From the NCBI RefSeq assembly GCF_014836905.1, contig NZ_JACSPZ010000006.1, positions 62,001-126,000 on the forward strand: a stretch of DNA of 64,000 bases. The letters are read 5' to 3'. Shown here piece after piece: positions 17,364 through 27,013 of the stretch. The position numbers were made by a program, and so were the translations under genes. A model generated the notes under the pieces. The model ran no database searches and was not told where the DNA came from. It saw nothing but the letters and a program-made list of their open reading frames with translations. The number at the start of each line of letters is the position of its first letter. The stretch's first letter is position 1. This stretch comes from Solibacillus faecavium (lineage in GTDB: Bacteria > Bacillota > Bacilli > Bacillales_A > Planococcaceae).

Positions 17364-18150
17364 ATTGGATAGTATCAATAAAGTGTTTAACGAAGGAACA
17401 CCCGATGAGAAAATGGCATTGGATAATATTAATTTGCACTTAGCACCTGGCGATTTTGTCACAATAATTGGAAGTAATGGTGCAGGAAAATCGACAATGA
17501 TGAATATGATTTCCGGGGCCCTAACACCCGACTTTGGATCCGTCATTATTAATGGCAATGATTTAACACGTTTACCTGAACATAAGCGGGCGGTACATAT
17601 TGGCCGTGTGTTCCAGGATCCAATGGCTGGTACAGCACCTACAATGACGATTGAAGAAAATTTGGCGATTGCCTATTCACGCAATGCCAAACGCACACTT
17701 CGGTTCGGTGTAGATAAAAAACGCCGTGAATTTTTCAAATCCTCATTAGAAAAATTGCACCTGAATTTAGAAAACCGTCTAAATGCAAAGGTAGGTCTAT
17801 TATCTGGTGGTGAACGCCAAGCATTAAGTCTATTAATGGCTACCTTTACGAAGCCTTCCATTTTGCTACTCGATGAACATACAGCAGCACTGGACCCATC
17901 ACGTGCAGAGCTTATTACAAAGCTGACAAAAGAGTTGGTGGAAGAAAGTAAGCTGACAACGCTTATGGTTACGCATAATATGCAGCAGGCGTTGGACTTA
18001 GGCAATCGCTTAATTATGATGGACAAAGGGCAGATTATCCTGGAAGTAGGGGAAGATCGAAAACCGGCACTAACGATTCCGGATTTAATGACCGAATTCG
18101 AGCATATCCGCGGAGAAAAAATGAATTCAGATCGCGCGCTATTAGGCTAA
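17350..18150 (+). CDS. ABC transporter ATPase, TrpZ-like
   Basis: A 266-residue nucleotide-binding subunit with Walker A GSNGAGKS (41-48), signature LSGGERQALS and Walker B/D-loop ILLLDEHTAALDP; His in place of the usual Pro after DE is typical of this subfamily. ATG 17350 follows GGGAGG and lies inside the permease gene's last codons, so translation is coupled. It powers the importer formed with the two upstream genes. Confidence 0.9.
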   Translation: MALLKLDSINKVFNEGTPDEKMALDNINLHLAPGDFVTIIGSNGAGKSTMMNMISGALTPDFGSVIINGNDLTRLPEHKRAVHIGRVFQDPMAGTAPTMTIEENLAIAYSRNAKRTLRFGVDKKRREFFKSSLEKLHLNLENRLNAKVGLLSGGERQALSLLMATFTKPSILLLDEHTAALDPSRAELITKLTKELVEESKLTTLMVTHNMQQALDLGNRLIMMDKGQIILEVGEDRKPALTIPDLMTEFEHIRGEKMNSDRALLG

Positions 18151-18155
18151 ATTAA

Positions 18156-18199
18156 AATCCCGACAATCATTGTGGTAATGACTGTCGGGATTTTTTATA
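18156..18199. terminator. Terminator after the ABC operon
   Basis: A 16-bp stem with one mismatch (18156-18171 with 18178-18193), a 6-nt loop and a T-run. The A-run on the left lets it act on the convergent ilvA as well. Confidence 0.92.
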
Positions 18200-18230
18200 T
18201 AGATGGAATGAAAAAGGTTTTAGCCAGGAG

Positions 18231-19499
18231 CTACACAAGCAGTGCAAACAATGTACTGTCCTTATTGACCTCTTTATATTCAAAACCATTGGCCAACATG
18301 CGCTCGATTAAACCGGCGCGGTCATCAGGGTGGGCAAGTTCAATCCCTACTAATGCCGGACCACTCTCTTTATTGTTTTTCTTCGTATATTCAAAAGTTG
18401 TAATATCATCATTCGGCCCAAGCACTTCGGCCAAAAATTGTCTTAGCGCCCCGGAACGTTGTGGGAAGCTAACGATGAAGTAATGTAATAGTCCTTCGTA
18501 AATAAGCGAGCGTTCTTTAATTTCCTGCATCCGTCCGATGTCGTTATTTCCACCTGAAATAATGATAACAACGGATTTCCCCCGGATTTGTTCCGCATAA
18601 AAATCAAGAGCTGCAACTGACAAAGCTCCAGCTGGTTCGGCTATAATTGCATGCTTATTATATAAGTCTAAAATCGTAGTACACACTTTTCCTTCTGGAA
18701 CAGTAATAATATCGTCCAAATAATGCTTACATACTTCATACGTTTCCTGCCCGACACATTTAACAGCAGCACCATCGACAAATTTATCAATCCAGTCGAG
18801 AGCAATAGGCTCCTTATTTTCAAAGGCAGACTTCATACTTGCTGCACCGGCAGGCTCTACGCCAATGATTTTACTTGTAGGTGATAAGTTTTTAATGTAG
18901 GCGGATACGCCGGACATTAAACCGCCGCCACCTATGCTGCCGAAAATATAGTCAATCGGTTCCTCGATATCATTCATAATTTCGACGGCTACAGTTCCTT
19001 GACCCGCCATGACGTCAACATCATCAAATGGGTGGATGAAAATACGGTTCTCTTCTTCACAATAAGCTACTGCGCTTTCCGCTGAGTCATCGAATGTATC
19101 ACCGGCTAACACAATTTCAACAAAGTTCCGGCCAAACATACGAACCTGATCGATCTTTTGTTTTGGTGTTGTTTTTGGCATGAAAATGGTTGCTTGAATT
19201 TCAAGCTTTGCACAGGCATAAGCAACACCTTGTGCATGATTCCCAGCGCTTGCACATACGACACCAGAAGCACGGGCCTCATTTTCGATTTTCTTAATTT
19301 TATAATAGGCACCGCGTAATTTAAAGGACCGAACATGCTGTAGGTCTTCACGCTTAAAATAAATTTTTGCACCATACTTTTCGGATAAATATTCATTTAA
19401 TTGCAGCGGGGTATGCACGACTACATCTTTTAAAAAATGATGGGCAATCAATACATTTTCAACTGCAATTGTTTTAGGTTGAGCAACTTCCATTTTCAT
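18231..19499 (-). CDS. ilvA: Threonine deaminase (biosynthetic)
   Basis: A 422-residue PLP enzyme converting threonine to 2-oxobutyrate for isoleucine. K60 in RSFKLRGAYYK binds PLP, SAGNHAQGVAYA and GSIGGGGLMSG are cofactor sites, and a single C-terminal ACT-like regulatory domain (from about 330) matches the short Bacillus form. Two starts are possible after GGAGG: ATG 19499 (4 nt away) or ATG 19493 (10 nt), the latter spaced better. No T-box is visible upstream. Confidence 0.94.
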   Translation of the reverse strand: MKMEVAQPKTIAVENVLIAHHFLKDVVVHTPLQLNEYLSEKYGAKIYFKREDLQHVRSFKLRGAYYKIKKIENEARASGVVCASAGNHAQGVAYACAKLEIQATIFMPKTTPKQKIDQVRMFGRNFVEIVLAGDTFDDSAESAVAYCEEENRIFIHPFDDVDVMAGQGTVAVEIMNDIEEPIDYIFGSIGGGGLMSGVSAYIKNLSPTSKIIGVEPAGAASMKSAFENKEPIALDWIDKFVDGAAVKCVGQETYEVCKHYLDDIITVPEGKVCTTILDLYNKHAIIAEPAGALSVAALDFYAEQIRGKSVVIIISGGNNDIGRMQEIKERSLIYEGLLHYFIVSFPQRSGALRQFLAEVLGPNDDITTFEYTKKNNKESGPALVGIELAHPDDRAGLIERMLANGFEYKEVNKDSTLFALLV

Positions 19500-19840
19500 G
19501 TGACCTCCGTAATCAGTTTAAAGATTACATCATTCTATCATAAATTTGCGCTTATGAGACCTAAAAAGTCAGTAAATTTAGAAAGTTCTTAAATTATTCA
19601 TAATGAAAGCGTTTTATTGAAGAAAGTAATTTATTTCATGCTACGTTAATAAAGAAAGTTGCATATCTGTTTAGCAAATCGGATAGCCTTATGAAGAATT
19701 GTCAGAACCCGTATTTACCGTTTTATTGTTTATGTAAAGAAGTGAAGGGGTAAAAAATACAATGCTATGGCAGTGGAATTTTGTTTTATAGTAAATCAAT
19801 TTTTTACAAGTTCCAAGAACATATCTAGGAGGAATTAAAT
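19500..19840. other. Divergent intergenic region ilvA / SDR
   Basis: 341 bp, AT-rich, without a supportable gene. It must hold promoters for both divergent genes. The only motif I can name is a CcpA-site match at 19603-19617. Confidence 0.5.
19603..19617 (+). promoter_or_regulatory. Candidate cre site
   Basis: ATGAAAGCGTTTTAT fits the Bacillus cre pattern WTGAAARCGYTTWNN, between ilvA and the SDR gene. Distance to both genes exceeds 110 nt, so its target is uncertain. Confidence 0.4.
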
Positions 19841-20590
19841 ATGACTAAAACAGCTATTATTACAGGTGGGGGAAGCGGATTAGGTCAATCGACAGCTATC
19901 CGTATGGCCCAAGAAGGTATAAATATTGCAGTAGTGGACGTAAGCGAAAAAGGCGGAAATGAAACCGTCGAAAAAGTAAAAGCACTTGGCGTTGATGCTA
20001 TTTTTATAAAAGCAGATGTTTCGAAAGCAGAGGAAGTAAAAAAATATGTAGACCAAACAATGGAGAAATTCGGTTCTATCGATTACTTCTTCAATAATGC
20101 GGGTATTTCGGGAAGCGGGAAATACTATTTAGATACAACAATCGAAGAAATTGAACAGATTGTTGGCATCAATTTGTTAGGTGCATTATACGGGGTACGT
20201 TATGTAGCGGAAGTGATGCTAAAAAATGGTGGCGGTTCAATCGTGAATACAGCTTCTAGTGCTGGTGTCATAGGTCAAGACTCCGTTGTCACGTACTCAG
20301 CAACGAAACATGGCATAATTGGCTTAACGAAAAGTATGGTAGCAGAGTACGCAAAGGACGGATTACGTGTCAATGCCATTGCACCAGGACCGACCGAAAC
20401 ACCAATGGTAAAATCATTCTTTGAAGCAAACCCACAAATGAAGGAAAATGCAACAAGTGGAATCCCACAAAAACGCTTAGGGACACCTGAGGAAGTGGCG
20501 GAGCTCGTAACATTCTTATTAACATCAAAAGCAGAATATATTAATGGGGAAGTCATTCGTATCGACGGTGGATTCACAAGCACAAAATAA
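19841..20590 (+). CDS. Short-chain dehydrogenase/reductase
   Basis: A 249-residue classical SDR. It shows the cofactor motif TGGGSGLG (8-15), D33 suggesting NAD preference, NNAG (86-89) and catalytic S139 or S140 with Y152/K156 (YSATK). The C-terminal RIDGGFTS closes the fold. AGGAGG lies before the ATG. The monocistronic setting gives no substrate clue; it could be a glucose-dehydrogenase-like or 3-oxoacyl reductase-like enzyme. Confidence 0.85.
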   Translation: MTKTAIITGGGSGLGQSTAIRMAQEGINIAVVDVSEKGGNETVEKVKALGVDAIFIKADVSKAEEVKKYVDQTMEKFGSIDYFFNNAGISGSGKYYLDTTIEEIEQIVGINLLGALYGVRYVAEVMLKNGGGSIVNTASSAGVIGQDSVVTYSATKHGIIGLTKSMVAEYAKDGLRVNAIAPGPTETPMVKSFFEANPQMKENATSGIPQKRLGTPEEVAELVTFLLTSKAEYINGEVIRIDGGFTSTK

Positions 20591-20597
20591 AATATAA

Positions 20598-20652
20598 AAA
20601 GGGCTGCTCGAAATGTCAGAGGGAAATCTGATATTTCGGCAGCCCTTTATTT
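20598..20652. terminator. Bidirectional terminator
   Basis: A long stem: AAAGGGCTGC pairs with GCAGCCCTTT and, after a one-base bulge, CGAAATGTCAGA with TCTGATATTTCG. It serves the convergent SDR and YjiH-like genes. Confidence 0.92.
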
Positions 20653-20662
20653 TTTGTTCGAT

Positions 20663-22015
20663 TTAGAATAGTAAATGTGCAATTGCAGCAATAATTGGAA
20701 TCGAAATAATTGTACGGATTAGGAAGATAATGAATAAATCCCAAAGCTTTAATGGAAGCTTCGTACCTAATATTAATCCACCGACTTCCGACATGTAAAT
20801 CAATTGCGTAACGGATACCGTTGCAATGAAGAAACGCGTCATTTCCGATTCAATACCTGCGCCTAAAATTGATGGTAATAGCATATCAGCAAAACCGACA
20901 ATCATTGTTTGTGCGGCTTCACCTGCTTCTGGAATTTGAAGAAGCGCTAAAATTGGTTCAAACGGCATTCCTAAAATACGGAAGAAGCTTGTAAATTCAG
21001 CTAAAACTAATGCAATTGTTGCAAATGCCATAATAATAGGTGTTACCGCAAACCACATTTCCAATACATTCACAAAACCGTTTTTCACCATTTTGCCTAA
21101 GCTGCGATTTGAATTCGCTTTATTTAATGCATTGTGTAAGCCGTATGAAAATACATTAAAGCCTTCTTGTACATCTTCACGATTGGCAGGTACTTCACTA
21201 CCGTCAATTAACGTATCCGCCTTTTGTTTAAGCGGGTAAATACGTGGCATAATAAACGCTAAAATTAAACCACAGATGATTACAGAAGCATAAAATTCAA
21301 GGAAGTAATCCCCAATACCAATTGTTTCAACAACGACTAGGCAGAATGTAATCGAAACGACAGAAAACGTTGTGGCGATTGTTGCGGCTTCACGTCCCGT
21401 ATAATTTTTGTCTTCATATTGCTTGCTCGTCAGTAAGACACCAATTGTCCCGTCACCAACCCATGAAGCTAAGCTGTCAATTGCTGATCGACCAGGAATT
21501 TTGAATAGGGGACGCATAATTTTTACCATCATAGACCCGAAAAATTCAAGTAAACCGAAATCAGTCAATAATGGTAGTAATAATCCGGCAAAAAGGAATA
21601 ATACAAACATGAATGTTACAAGTCCAACAGCAGGATCAAGCAGCACACCTGTTGTTACATCACTTGTCAGACTCTCAGGCCCAATTTGGAAAACATACAT
21701 ACTTGCGAAAATAACTGCAAGCACACGCATAATTGTCCAGAACCAGTTAACACGGAATAAAGAATCCGCTAATGTACGAGAACCTTTTTGTGGAATGAAT
21801 TGCATTGCTACAGAACCCGCAGCAGCAATTACAAACACGATGAATGCGAACCAATGAATAAATGGTTCGACTTTACCTGCCAAAAAATTAGCAAGAATAG
21901 CAATCGGTACTTTTATGCCATCATCTGTTCCAATCGGAGTAATAAAAATAAACACACCAAGTACAGAAAACGCTATAAAAAGAAACCACGTATAAAAAGA
22001 AAATTTCTTTGTCAT
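20663..22015 (-). CDS. YjiH family multispanning membrane protein
   Basis: A 450-residue protein with about ten membrane segments and nucleoside-recognition (Gate) domain features. Marker segments are DSLASWVGDGTIGVLLTSKQYE and GFADMLLPSILGAGIESE, which resemble the YjiH family. Transport is implied but the substrate is unknown. It stands alone, ending at a shared terminator. Confidence 0.75.
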   Translation of the reverse strand: MTKKFSFYTWFLFIAFSVLGVFIFITPIGTDDGIKVPIAILANFLAGKVEPFIHWFAFIVFVIAAAGSVAMQFIPQKGSRTLADSLFRVNWFWTIMRVLAVIFASMYVFQIGPESLTSDVTTGVLLDPAVGLVTFMFVLFLFAGLLLPLLTDFGLLEFFGSMMVKIMRPLFKIPGRSAIDSLASWVGDGTIGVLLTSKQYEDKNYTGREAATIATTFSVVSITFCLVVVETIGIGDYFLEFYASVIICGLILAFIMPRIYPLKQKADTLIDGSEVPANREDVQEGFNVFSYGLHNALNKANSNRSLGKMVKNGFVNVLEMWFAVTPIIMAFATIALVLAEFTSFFRILGMPFEPILALLQIPEAGEAAQTMIVGFADMLLPSILGAGIESEMTRFFIATVSVTQLIYMSEVGGLILGTKLPLKLWDLFIIFLIRTIISIPIIAAIAHLLF

Positions 22016-22373
22016 ATATATAACCTCTTTAATTTGTTAGTTGAATATTTATACACTATAAATCTTGAATATTCATTTGTCTACTGTTTTGCGTAAAGAT
22101 TAAATTTTCAGAAATATATGTTGAGTAGGAGGGGTTTATCTTTACCCTATGCAATGGAATTAAAACCAAATTGATGTAACAACATACAGTCTAAAAAATT
22201 CTCCTGGGTTTTTATTTTTAGAACTCTTAGGAGGTAAAATAATAAGTTTTGTTAGATTTAATAAATTTATAAGCGAAAAGAGCATTTTTTTTGTCACTAT
22301 TAATATAGAAGTACCCAATAAATAATCTTATAATTCAGTTAGTTGGAAGCGTTTACAAATTAGGAGGGTAATA
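22016..22373. other. Divergent intergenic region yjiH-like / glxK
   Basis: 358 bp, AT-rich. It contains a TATAAT at 22329-22334 and a cre site at 22343-22358 for glxK. A Shine-Dalgarno-like AGGAGG at 22229 has no usable start codon behind it. No gene is supported. Confidence 0.55.
22343..22358 (+). promoter_or_regulatory. cre site (CcpA) of the glycerate operon
   Basis: TTGGAAGCGTTTACAA matches WTGNAANCGNWWNCAW at every position. It starts 8 nt after the TATAAT at 22329-22334, near the expected transcription start, the usual place for carbon catabolite repression. Confidence 0.8.
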
Positions 22374-23516
22374 ATGAACATTATTATAGCGCCGGACTCC
22401 TTTAAGGGGAGCCTAAGTGCCGTTGAAGTATCAAATTACATAGAAATGGGAATTAAACAGGCTTTTAGAGATGTTAAAACCATAAAGCTTCCAGTAGGAG
22501 ATGGTGGAGAAGGTACGATGGATACTTTGGTTGCGGCGACTGGAGGTACAAAAAAAAGCTTATCAGTGACAGGACCATTAGGAAATCAGGTGAATGCATC
22601 TTACGGAGTGTTAGGTGATGGAATAACATGTGTAATTGAAATGGCAACTGCTTCTGGATTACACCTAGTCCCAAATGGACAATTATCTCCATTAACTACA
22701 ACAACTTATGGAACAGGAGAACTTATAAAGCATGCATTAGATGAAGGGTATAAGTCATTCGTTATTGGATTGGGTGGTTCCGCAACAAATGATGGCGGGG
22801 CTGGCATGTTACAAGCATTAGGAATGAAACTGCAAAATCAAAAGGGGGAGGAAATAAAGTTTGGAGGCGGTGAATTAAATAATATTCACCATATTAATTT
22901 ATCTCATTTCGATCAAAGAATTAAAGAATGTAAGTTTTTAATAGCTTCAGATGTCGAAAATCCATTAATTGGTCCTACTGGGGCTTCCCACGTTTTCGGA
23001 CCTCAAAAAGGGGCGACAAAAGAAGACGTCATAATTTTAGATGAAAATTTAATGCACTGGGCAAATATGATTGAGGCAACAACAAGTATTACACTTCATG
23101 AAAAAGCAGGTGCAGGTGCCGCAGGTGGAATTGGTGGAGCATTTCAAGCATTTTTTCCCGTGGAATTTCAAAGAGGTGTAGATGTCGTCTTAGATTTTAT
23201 TAAATTAAATGAATATTTAAATGATGCACATTTAGTGATTACTGGTGAAGGAAAAGTTGATAGCCAAACAGTGTATGGAAAAACCCCACTTGGAGTAGCG
23301 CAAAGGGCAAAATCAAAAAATGTACCGACAATTATAATAGCCGGATCCATAGGTAAAGGATTTGAAAGTTTATATGAGCATGGGGTTGTCAGTGTAAATA
23401 GCATCATTAATTGTCCAATGAACTTAGAAGAGGCCATGTTACATGCAGGGGAGTTATTGGTTTCAACAACTGAGCAAATCGTTAGGACATTTTTTTACAA
23501 CGAAATTAAAAATTAA
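22374..23516 (+). CDS. glxK: Glycerate kinase
   Basis: A 380-residue kinase of the GarK/GlxK type. It opens with IIAPDSFKGSLSAVEV and contains PVGDGGEGTMDTL, GLGGSATNDGGAGMLQALG and TGEGKVDSQTVYGKTP, all family hallmarks. It phosphorylates D-glycerate so that it enters glycolysis. It is first in a two-gene operon with a KdgT-type permease and carries a cre site, consistent with use of glycerate as a secondary carbon source. AGGAGGG precedes the ATG. Confidence 0.93.
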   Translation: MNIIIAPDSFKGSLSAVEVSNYIEMGIKQAFRDVKTIKLPVGDGGEGTMDTLVAATGGTKKSLSVTGPLGNQVNASYGVLGDGITCVIEMATASGLHLVPNGQLSPLTTTTYGTGELIKHALDEGYKSFVIGLGGSATNDGGAGMLQALGMKLQNQKGEEIKFGGGELNNIHHINLSHFDQRIKECKFLIASDVENPLIGPTGASHVFGPQKGATKEDVIILDENLMHWANMIEATTSITLHEKAGAGAAGGIGGAFQAFFPVEFQRGVDVVLDFIKLNEYLNDAHLVITGEGKVDSQTVYGKTPLGVAQRAKSKNVPTIIIAGSIGKGFESLYEHGVVSVNSIINCPMNLEEAMLHAGELLVSTTEQIVRTFFYNEIKN

Positions 23517-23531
23517 TAGGGGGTTTTTATA

Positions 23532-24635
23532 TTGAATATCAAGGATACGATTGAAAAAGTACCTGGTGGGATGATGGTGATACCACTATTATTAGGGGCT
23601 ACATTAAATACAATTGATCAATTGCATATTCCGTTTGTAATGAATATTTTAAAAGCTTTAGGTACTGCTCCGACAAGTGACGGCTATTATGAATTTTTAA
23701 GAATTGGCGGATTTTCACAATATTTATTTAAAGATAGCGCATTAGTTCTGATCGCCTTATTCTTATTCATCGTAGGGAGTCAAATGAATTTAAAAGTTGG
23801 AGGAAGATCCTTAAAAAAAGGCGTCCTTTTAACCGGAACTAAATATTTTGGTGGGCTTGGAGTAGGGATGCTGTTTGGGATGATGTTTGACCCATGGACT
23901 GGTATTCTTGGGCTTTCAACGCTAGCTATTATTGCAGGTATGACAAATAGTAATAGTGGTATGTACGCAGCTTTAACTGGACAATATGGTAACCGCTCTG
24001 ATGTAGGGGGTTTATCTATTCTAGCAATTAACGATGGTCCATTTCTAACTTTAGTTTCGCTAGGTATGTTAGGAACAGCATTCCCGGTAATTTCGTTTGT
24101 TGCGGTATTATTACCAATTGGTATCGGTATGCTGTTAGGAAATTTAGATCCAAAAATGCGTGATTTTTTAAAACCAGGAGAATCTATTTTAATACCCTTC
24201 TTTGCTTTTTCATTAGGGGCTGGTATGAACTTATCAAATTTCTTTAATCCGGAAGTGCTTGCAGGCGGTTTAGTTTTAGCATTTTTAACATTCGGTGTTA
24301 CTTCAGTAACAGGTGCCTTAGTATTTAAACTTTTCAAAGAAAAAAGTTATATTGCACCGTTTGCAGAAGCTTCAACAGCAGGTAATGCAGCAGCAACTCC
24401 AGCAGCCATTTTAGCTGCAGCCGCTGTCGCAGTTTCTTCAGGCGCGATGAGTGCAGCTGAATATGCAAAAATTGAAGCGATAGTGCCTATTGCAACTGCA
24501 CAGATATCGATTTCAACTATTACTACATCCATTCTGTGTCCATTAGCAGTAATTTTAGTAGATAGGTATCAAAGAAAGAGAGGTATTATTGGTACGGATG
24601 AGTACCCTGGCTTAGATAAAAGTGTAACAAAATAA
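23532..24635 (+). CDS. KdgT family permease (2-keto-3-deoxygluconate type)
   Basis: A 367-residue protein with about ten membrane spans. KdgT-family segments include KVPGGMMVIPLLLGA at the start, TNSNSGMYAALTGQYG and SLGAGMNL, then the alanine-rich EASTAGNAAATPAAILAAA. The start is TTG with AGGGGG upstream, 15 nt after glxK. KdgT proteins import 2-keto-3-deoxygluconate by proton symport; pairing with glycerate kinase suggests glycerate or a related hydroxy acid, which is an inference. Confidence 0.85.
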   Translation: MNIKDTIEKVPGGMMVIPLLLGATLNTIDQLHIPFVMNILKALGTAPTSDGYYEFLRIGGFSQYLFKDSALVLIALFLFIVGSQMNLKVGGRSLKKGVLLTGTKYFGGLGVGMLFGMMFDPWTGILGLSTLAIIAGMTNSNSGMYAALTGQYGNRSDVGGLSILAINDGPFLTLVSLGMLGTAFPVISFVAVLLPIGIGMLLGNLDPKMRDFLKPGESILIPFFAFSLGAGMNLSNFFNPEVLAGGLVLAFLTFGVTSVTGALVFKLFKEKSYIAPFAEASTAGNAAATPAAILAAAAVAVSSGAMSAAEYAKIEAIVPIATAQISISTITTSILCPLAVILVDRYQRKRGIIGTDEYPGLDKSVTK

Positions 24636-24643
24636 AGCTATTA

Positions 24644-24680
24644 GGCTGTATCATCCAATATGCTACAGCCATTTGCTATT
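24644..24680. terminator. Weak terminator between kdgT-like gene and cdaR
   Basis: GGCTGTA (24644-24650) pairs with TACAGCC (24664-24670). The tail is only moderately T-rich. It sits between convergent genes. Confidence 0.45.
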
Positions 24681-24684
24681 TTAC

Positions 24685-25779
24685 TCATAATTTATTTTGC
24701 TGAAATGTAAATTGATTTAGCCAAATAATAAATTTGATTGTAATAATATCGTTAATATTACGAGGATTAAGGAGAGATTCTTTCTGAATTTTATTTAATC
24801 GATATTTTAATGTATTGGGATGAATGAATAATGCTTTAGCTGCAATAGTAACATTTAAATTTGAGTTTATAAAAGTAGAGAGCAATTCTTCATTATCAAG
24901 GATAAATTGATAATTTGGATTATGTAAAAATTTTTTTGCAGCATTCAATGGAATTTGTGCAAGCATCCCTTCTAGTAGATGATTTTGATAATTAATAATG
25001 TTGCTTTCTATATTTAAATTTAATAGTAATTCACATTCCTCATAAGCAAATTTTAAATTTGTAATATTATCTATAGGGGCCGTATAAACAATTTTAATGT
25101 TTTTACTAAGATTGATAAAATTTTTGAAATCGTTGATTACTGTTTCCATTGGTTGTTTGAAAAGATCGAACACTAATAAATAGCGACTAATGGACATTTT
25201 TTTATGTAATGTGGCCCGAGTAACTAAATCATTCATGAAAATAAAATATTCCTTTGTATTTGTTTCAAAATGATTATTAGTTTCCATAACCGAAATTAAA
25301 TATTTGTTCTCTACAGATATATCCAAATTAAAAAGAAGGCGTTTTAAATTTACGATATTTATGGAAGGTTGCAGTAGCTCTTCAATAATTAAGGATTGTT
25401 GAATATTTTTAAATTCATTTGCAGAAGTTATATGTGCTTGCTTTAATAATAATTCAGCAAGCATTTTTACTATATTGGAAATTTCTTCAATTTCATTAGG
25501 GTTGCCAGTGATTCCAATTGCACCAACAATTTCGTTATTAAATTCAATTGGAATATTAATGCCTTCTTGTGTTCCTTGGTATTTTTGAGTATCCTCTTTA
25601 AAAATTTTAATAACTTTTTTCTTTTTAAGGACCATTAAAGCACCTTCATGAAATTGAGAAATTCTAGAAGGATTTTTAGAAGCGATTATAATTCCTTCCA
25701 AATCCATTATATTAACGTTTAATGAAAGTACTTTTGAAGTTTCATTAACGATAGCTTCAGCTAAAACCTTTGTTAACAT
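24685..25779 (-). CDS. CdaR-type sugar-diacid/glycerate regulator
   Basis: A 364-residue regulator. The N-terminal sugar-diacid recognition domain (about 1-135) shows SKVLSLNVNIMDLEGIIIAS and IEFNNEIVGAIGITGN. The C-terminal PucR-type helix-turn-helix has NVTIAAKALFIHPNTLKYRL at about 310-330. E. coli CdaR responds to glycerate and diacids, matching the flanking glycerate kinase. It is divergent from the kinase/S-component/larA operon and convergent with glxK-kdgT, so it could control both. Codon use is strongly AT-rich. Confidence 0.85.
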   Translation of the reverse strand: MLTKVLAEAIVNETSKVLSLNVNIMDLEGIIIASKNPSRISQFHEGALMVLKKKKVIKIFKEDTQKYQGTQEGINIPIEFNNEIVGAIGITGNPNEIEEISNIVKMLAELLLKQAHITSANEFKNIQQSLIIEELLQPSINIVNLKRLLFNLDISVENKYLISVMETNNHFETNTKEYFIFMNDLVTRATLHKKMSISRYLLVFDLFKQPMETVINDFKNFINLSKNIKIVYTAPIDNITNLKFAYEECELLLNLNIESNIINYQNHLLEGMLAQIPLNAAKKFLHNPNYQFILDNEELLSTFINSNLNVTIAAKALFIHPNTLKYRLNKIQKESLLNPRNINDIITIKFIIWLNQFTFQQNKL

Positions 25780-25915
25780 ATTTGCACCTCAATAAATTAG
25801 TCAGACTATTAATTTCTGTTAAATTTTATTTTAATTGGTATATTAGTAAAGTATAATAGTAAGATTCTAAAAATACAAAATATTGTGTTTTTATAAAAAA
25901 TTGGAGGTTGTATTA

Positions 25916-26458
25916 ATGGAAAAAATAAAGGATATAGAATTTATAATTCAGCAATCACTAGAAAAAAATGAACCCGTTCTTATAGCGATAGATGGTCCAG
26001 CAACAAGCGGAAAAACCACGTTGGCTCAAAAATTAAAAGAAAAGTTCAATATAGTTATGATACCGATGGATCATTTCTTCTTACCAATGAATATGAAAAC
26101 TCCAGAAAGGTTAGCTGAAATAGGCGGAAATGTGGATTATAAACGAGTGGAAGAAGAGATTTGCATTCCTTTTAAAAAACGAGAATTTTCCCATTACAAA
26201 GCGTTTAATTGTCAAACAAGAACTTATGAAGAAAAACAAGGACAGCAAAGCACAGTTTTGCTATTAGAAGGTGTATACGCGTTACACCCAACATTACAAA
26301 AATATATTGATTACGCGTTAATTTTAGAAATTACAAAGTTAGAACAAATGACTAGGCTTAAAAAGAGAAATACACCTGAAATAGTAGAAAAATATATTCA
26401 AGAATGGATTCCTTTAGAGGACAGATATTTTGAATATATAAACCAAATGGGAGAGTGA
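25916..26458 (+). CDS. P-loop kinase of the uridine kinase/phosphoribulokinase family
   Basis: A 180-residue kinase with Walker A GPATSGKTT (27-35), a PMDHFFLP substrate segment, Walker B-like LLLEGVYALHP and lid arginines in MTRLKKRNTPE. The family phosphorylates nucleosides or small hydroxylated metabolites. ATG 25916 follows GGAGG; an earlier frame extension lacks a ribosome site. It is first in an operon with an ECF S component (5 nt on) and a LarA-type racemase. The substrate is unknown; context suggests what the S component imports. Confidence 0.8.
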   Translation: MEKIKDIEFIIQQSLEKNEPVLIAIDGPATSGKTTLAQKLKEKFNIVMIPMDHFFLPMNMKTPERLAEIGGNVDYKRVEEEICIPFKKREFSHYKAFNCQTRTYEEKQGQQSTVLLLEGVYALHPTLQKYIDYALILEITKLEQMTRLKKRNTPEIVEKYIQEWIPLEDRYFEYINQMGE

Positions 26459-26463
26459 AATAA

Positions 26464-27000
26464 TTGAAGGCACGTTATTTAGTATATACATCTTTGTTTA
26501 TTGCGATAGCCATCGTTTTGGCGCAAATTGTTAAGATTTTACCAATTGGTACTCCAGGAGCTGTTTTATTACCGATGCATATTCCGATTTTACTATGTGG
26601 TTTTATATGTGGTAAAAAATATGGTTTACTAGCAGGAATGCTTACTCCATTTGTTGCCTTTTTAATTTCGGGCATGCCAATTATTTTCCCTGTAGGTCTT
26701 AGTATGATGTTCGAATTGGCTACTTATGGTTTTGTAGCTGGTTACACATATAAAAACTTGAAGTTAAACCCATATGTTAGTCTTTTAGTTTCGATGCTAA
26801 TAGGAAGAATGGTATACGGAGTTGCAGCCGCTATTTTATATGGATTCTCAAATTTCGATTTTGGTTTCCAAATGTTTATTCAAGCCGCATTTATAATAGC
26901 TTTACCAGGAATTCTAATTCAATTATTAATTATTATTCCACTTGTAAAAGCAATTGAAAAATTTCAAACACAAAACCAGCTTCCACAAGTGAATGCATAG
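26464..27000 (+). CDS. ECF transporter S component, unassigned substrate
   Basis: A 178-residue, six-span membrane protein with the ECF S-component pattern: LPMHIPILLCGFICGKKYG, then LLAGMLTPFVAFLISGMP and a final helix with a short basic tail. It starts at TTG 5 nt after the kinase gene (GGGAGAG upstream) and ends 13 nt before larA. S components bind a vitamin-like ligand and share an energising module encoded elsewhere. Its ligand is probably the substrate of the neighbouring kinase or a cofactor precursor. Confidence 0.8.
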   Translation: MKARYLVYTSLFIAIAIVLAQIVKILPIGTPGAVLLPMHIPILLCGFICGKKYGLLAGMLTPFVAFLISGMPIIFPVGLSMMFELATYGFVAGYTYKNLKLNPYVSLLVSMLIGRMVYGVAAAILYGFSNFDFGFQMFIQAAFIIALPGILIQLLIIIPLVKAIEKFQTQNQLPQVNA

Positions 27001-27013
27001 AGGGGGAAATACA

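Noticed and set aside
22201-22240. CTCCT/AGGAG pairing with a strong ribosome-site-like AGGAGG
   Set aside because: No start codon with a usable frame follows; probably coincidental in AT-rich spacer.
23780-24337. 185-codon minus-strand frame
   Set aside because: Antisense to the KdgT-type permease, which has the family motifs.
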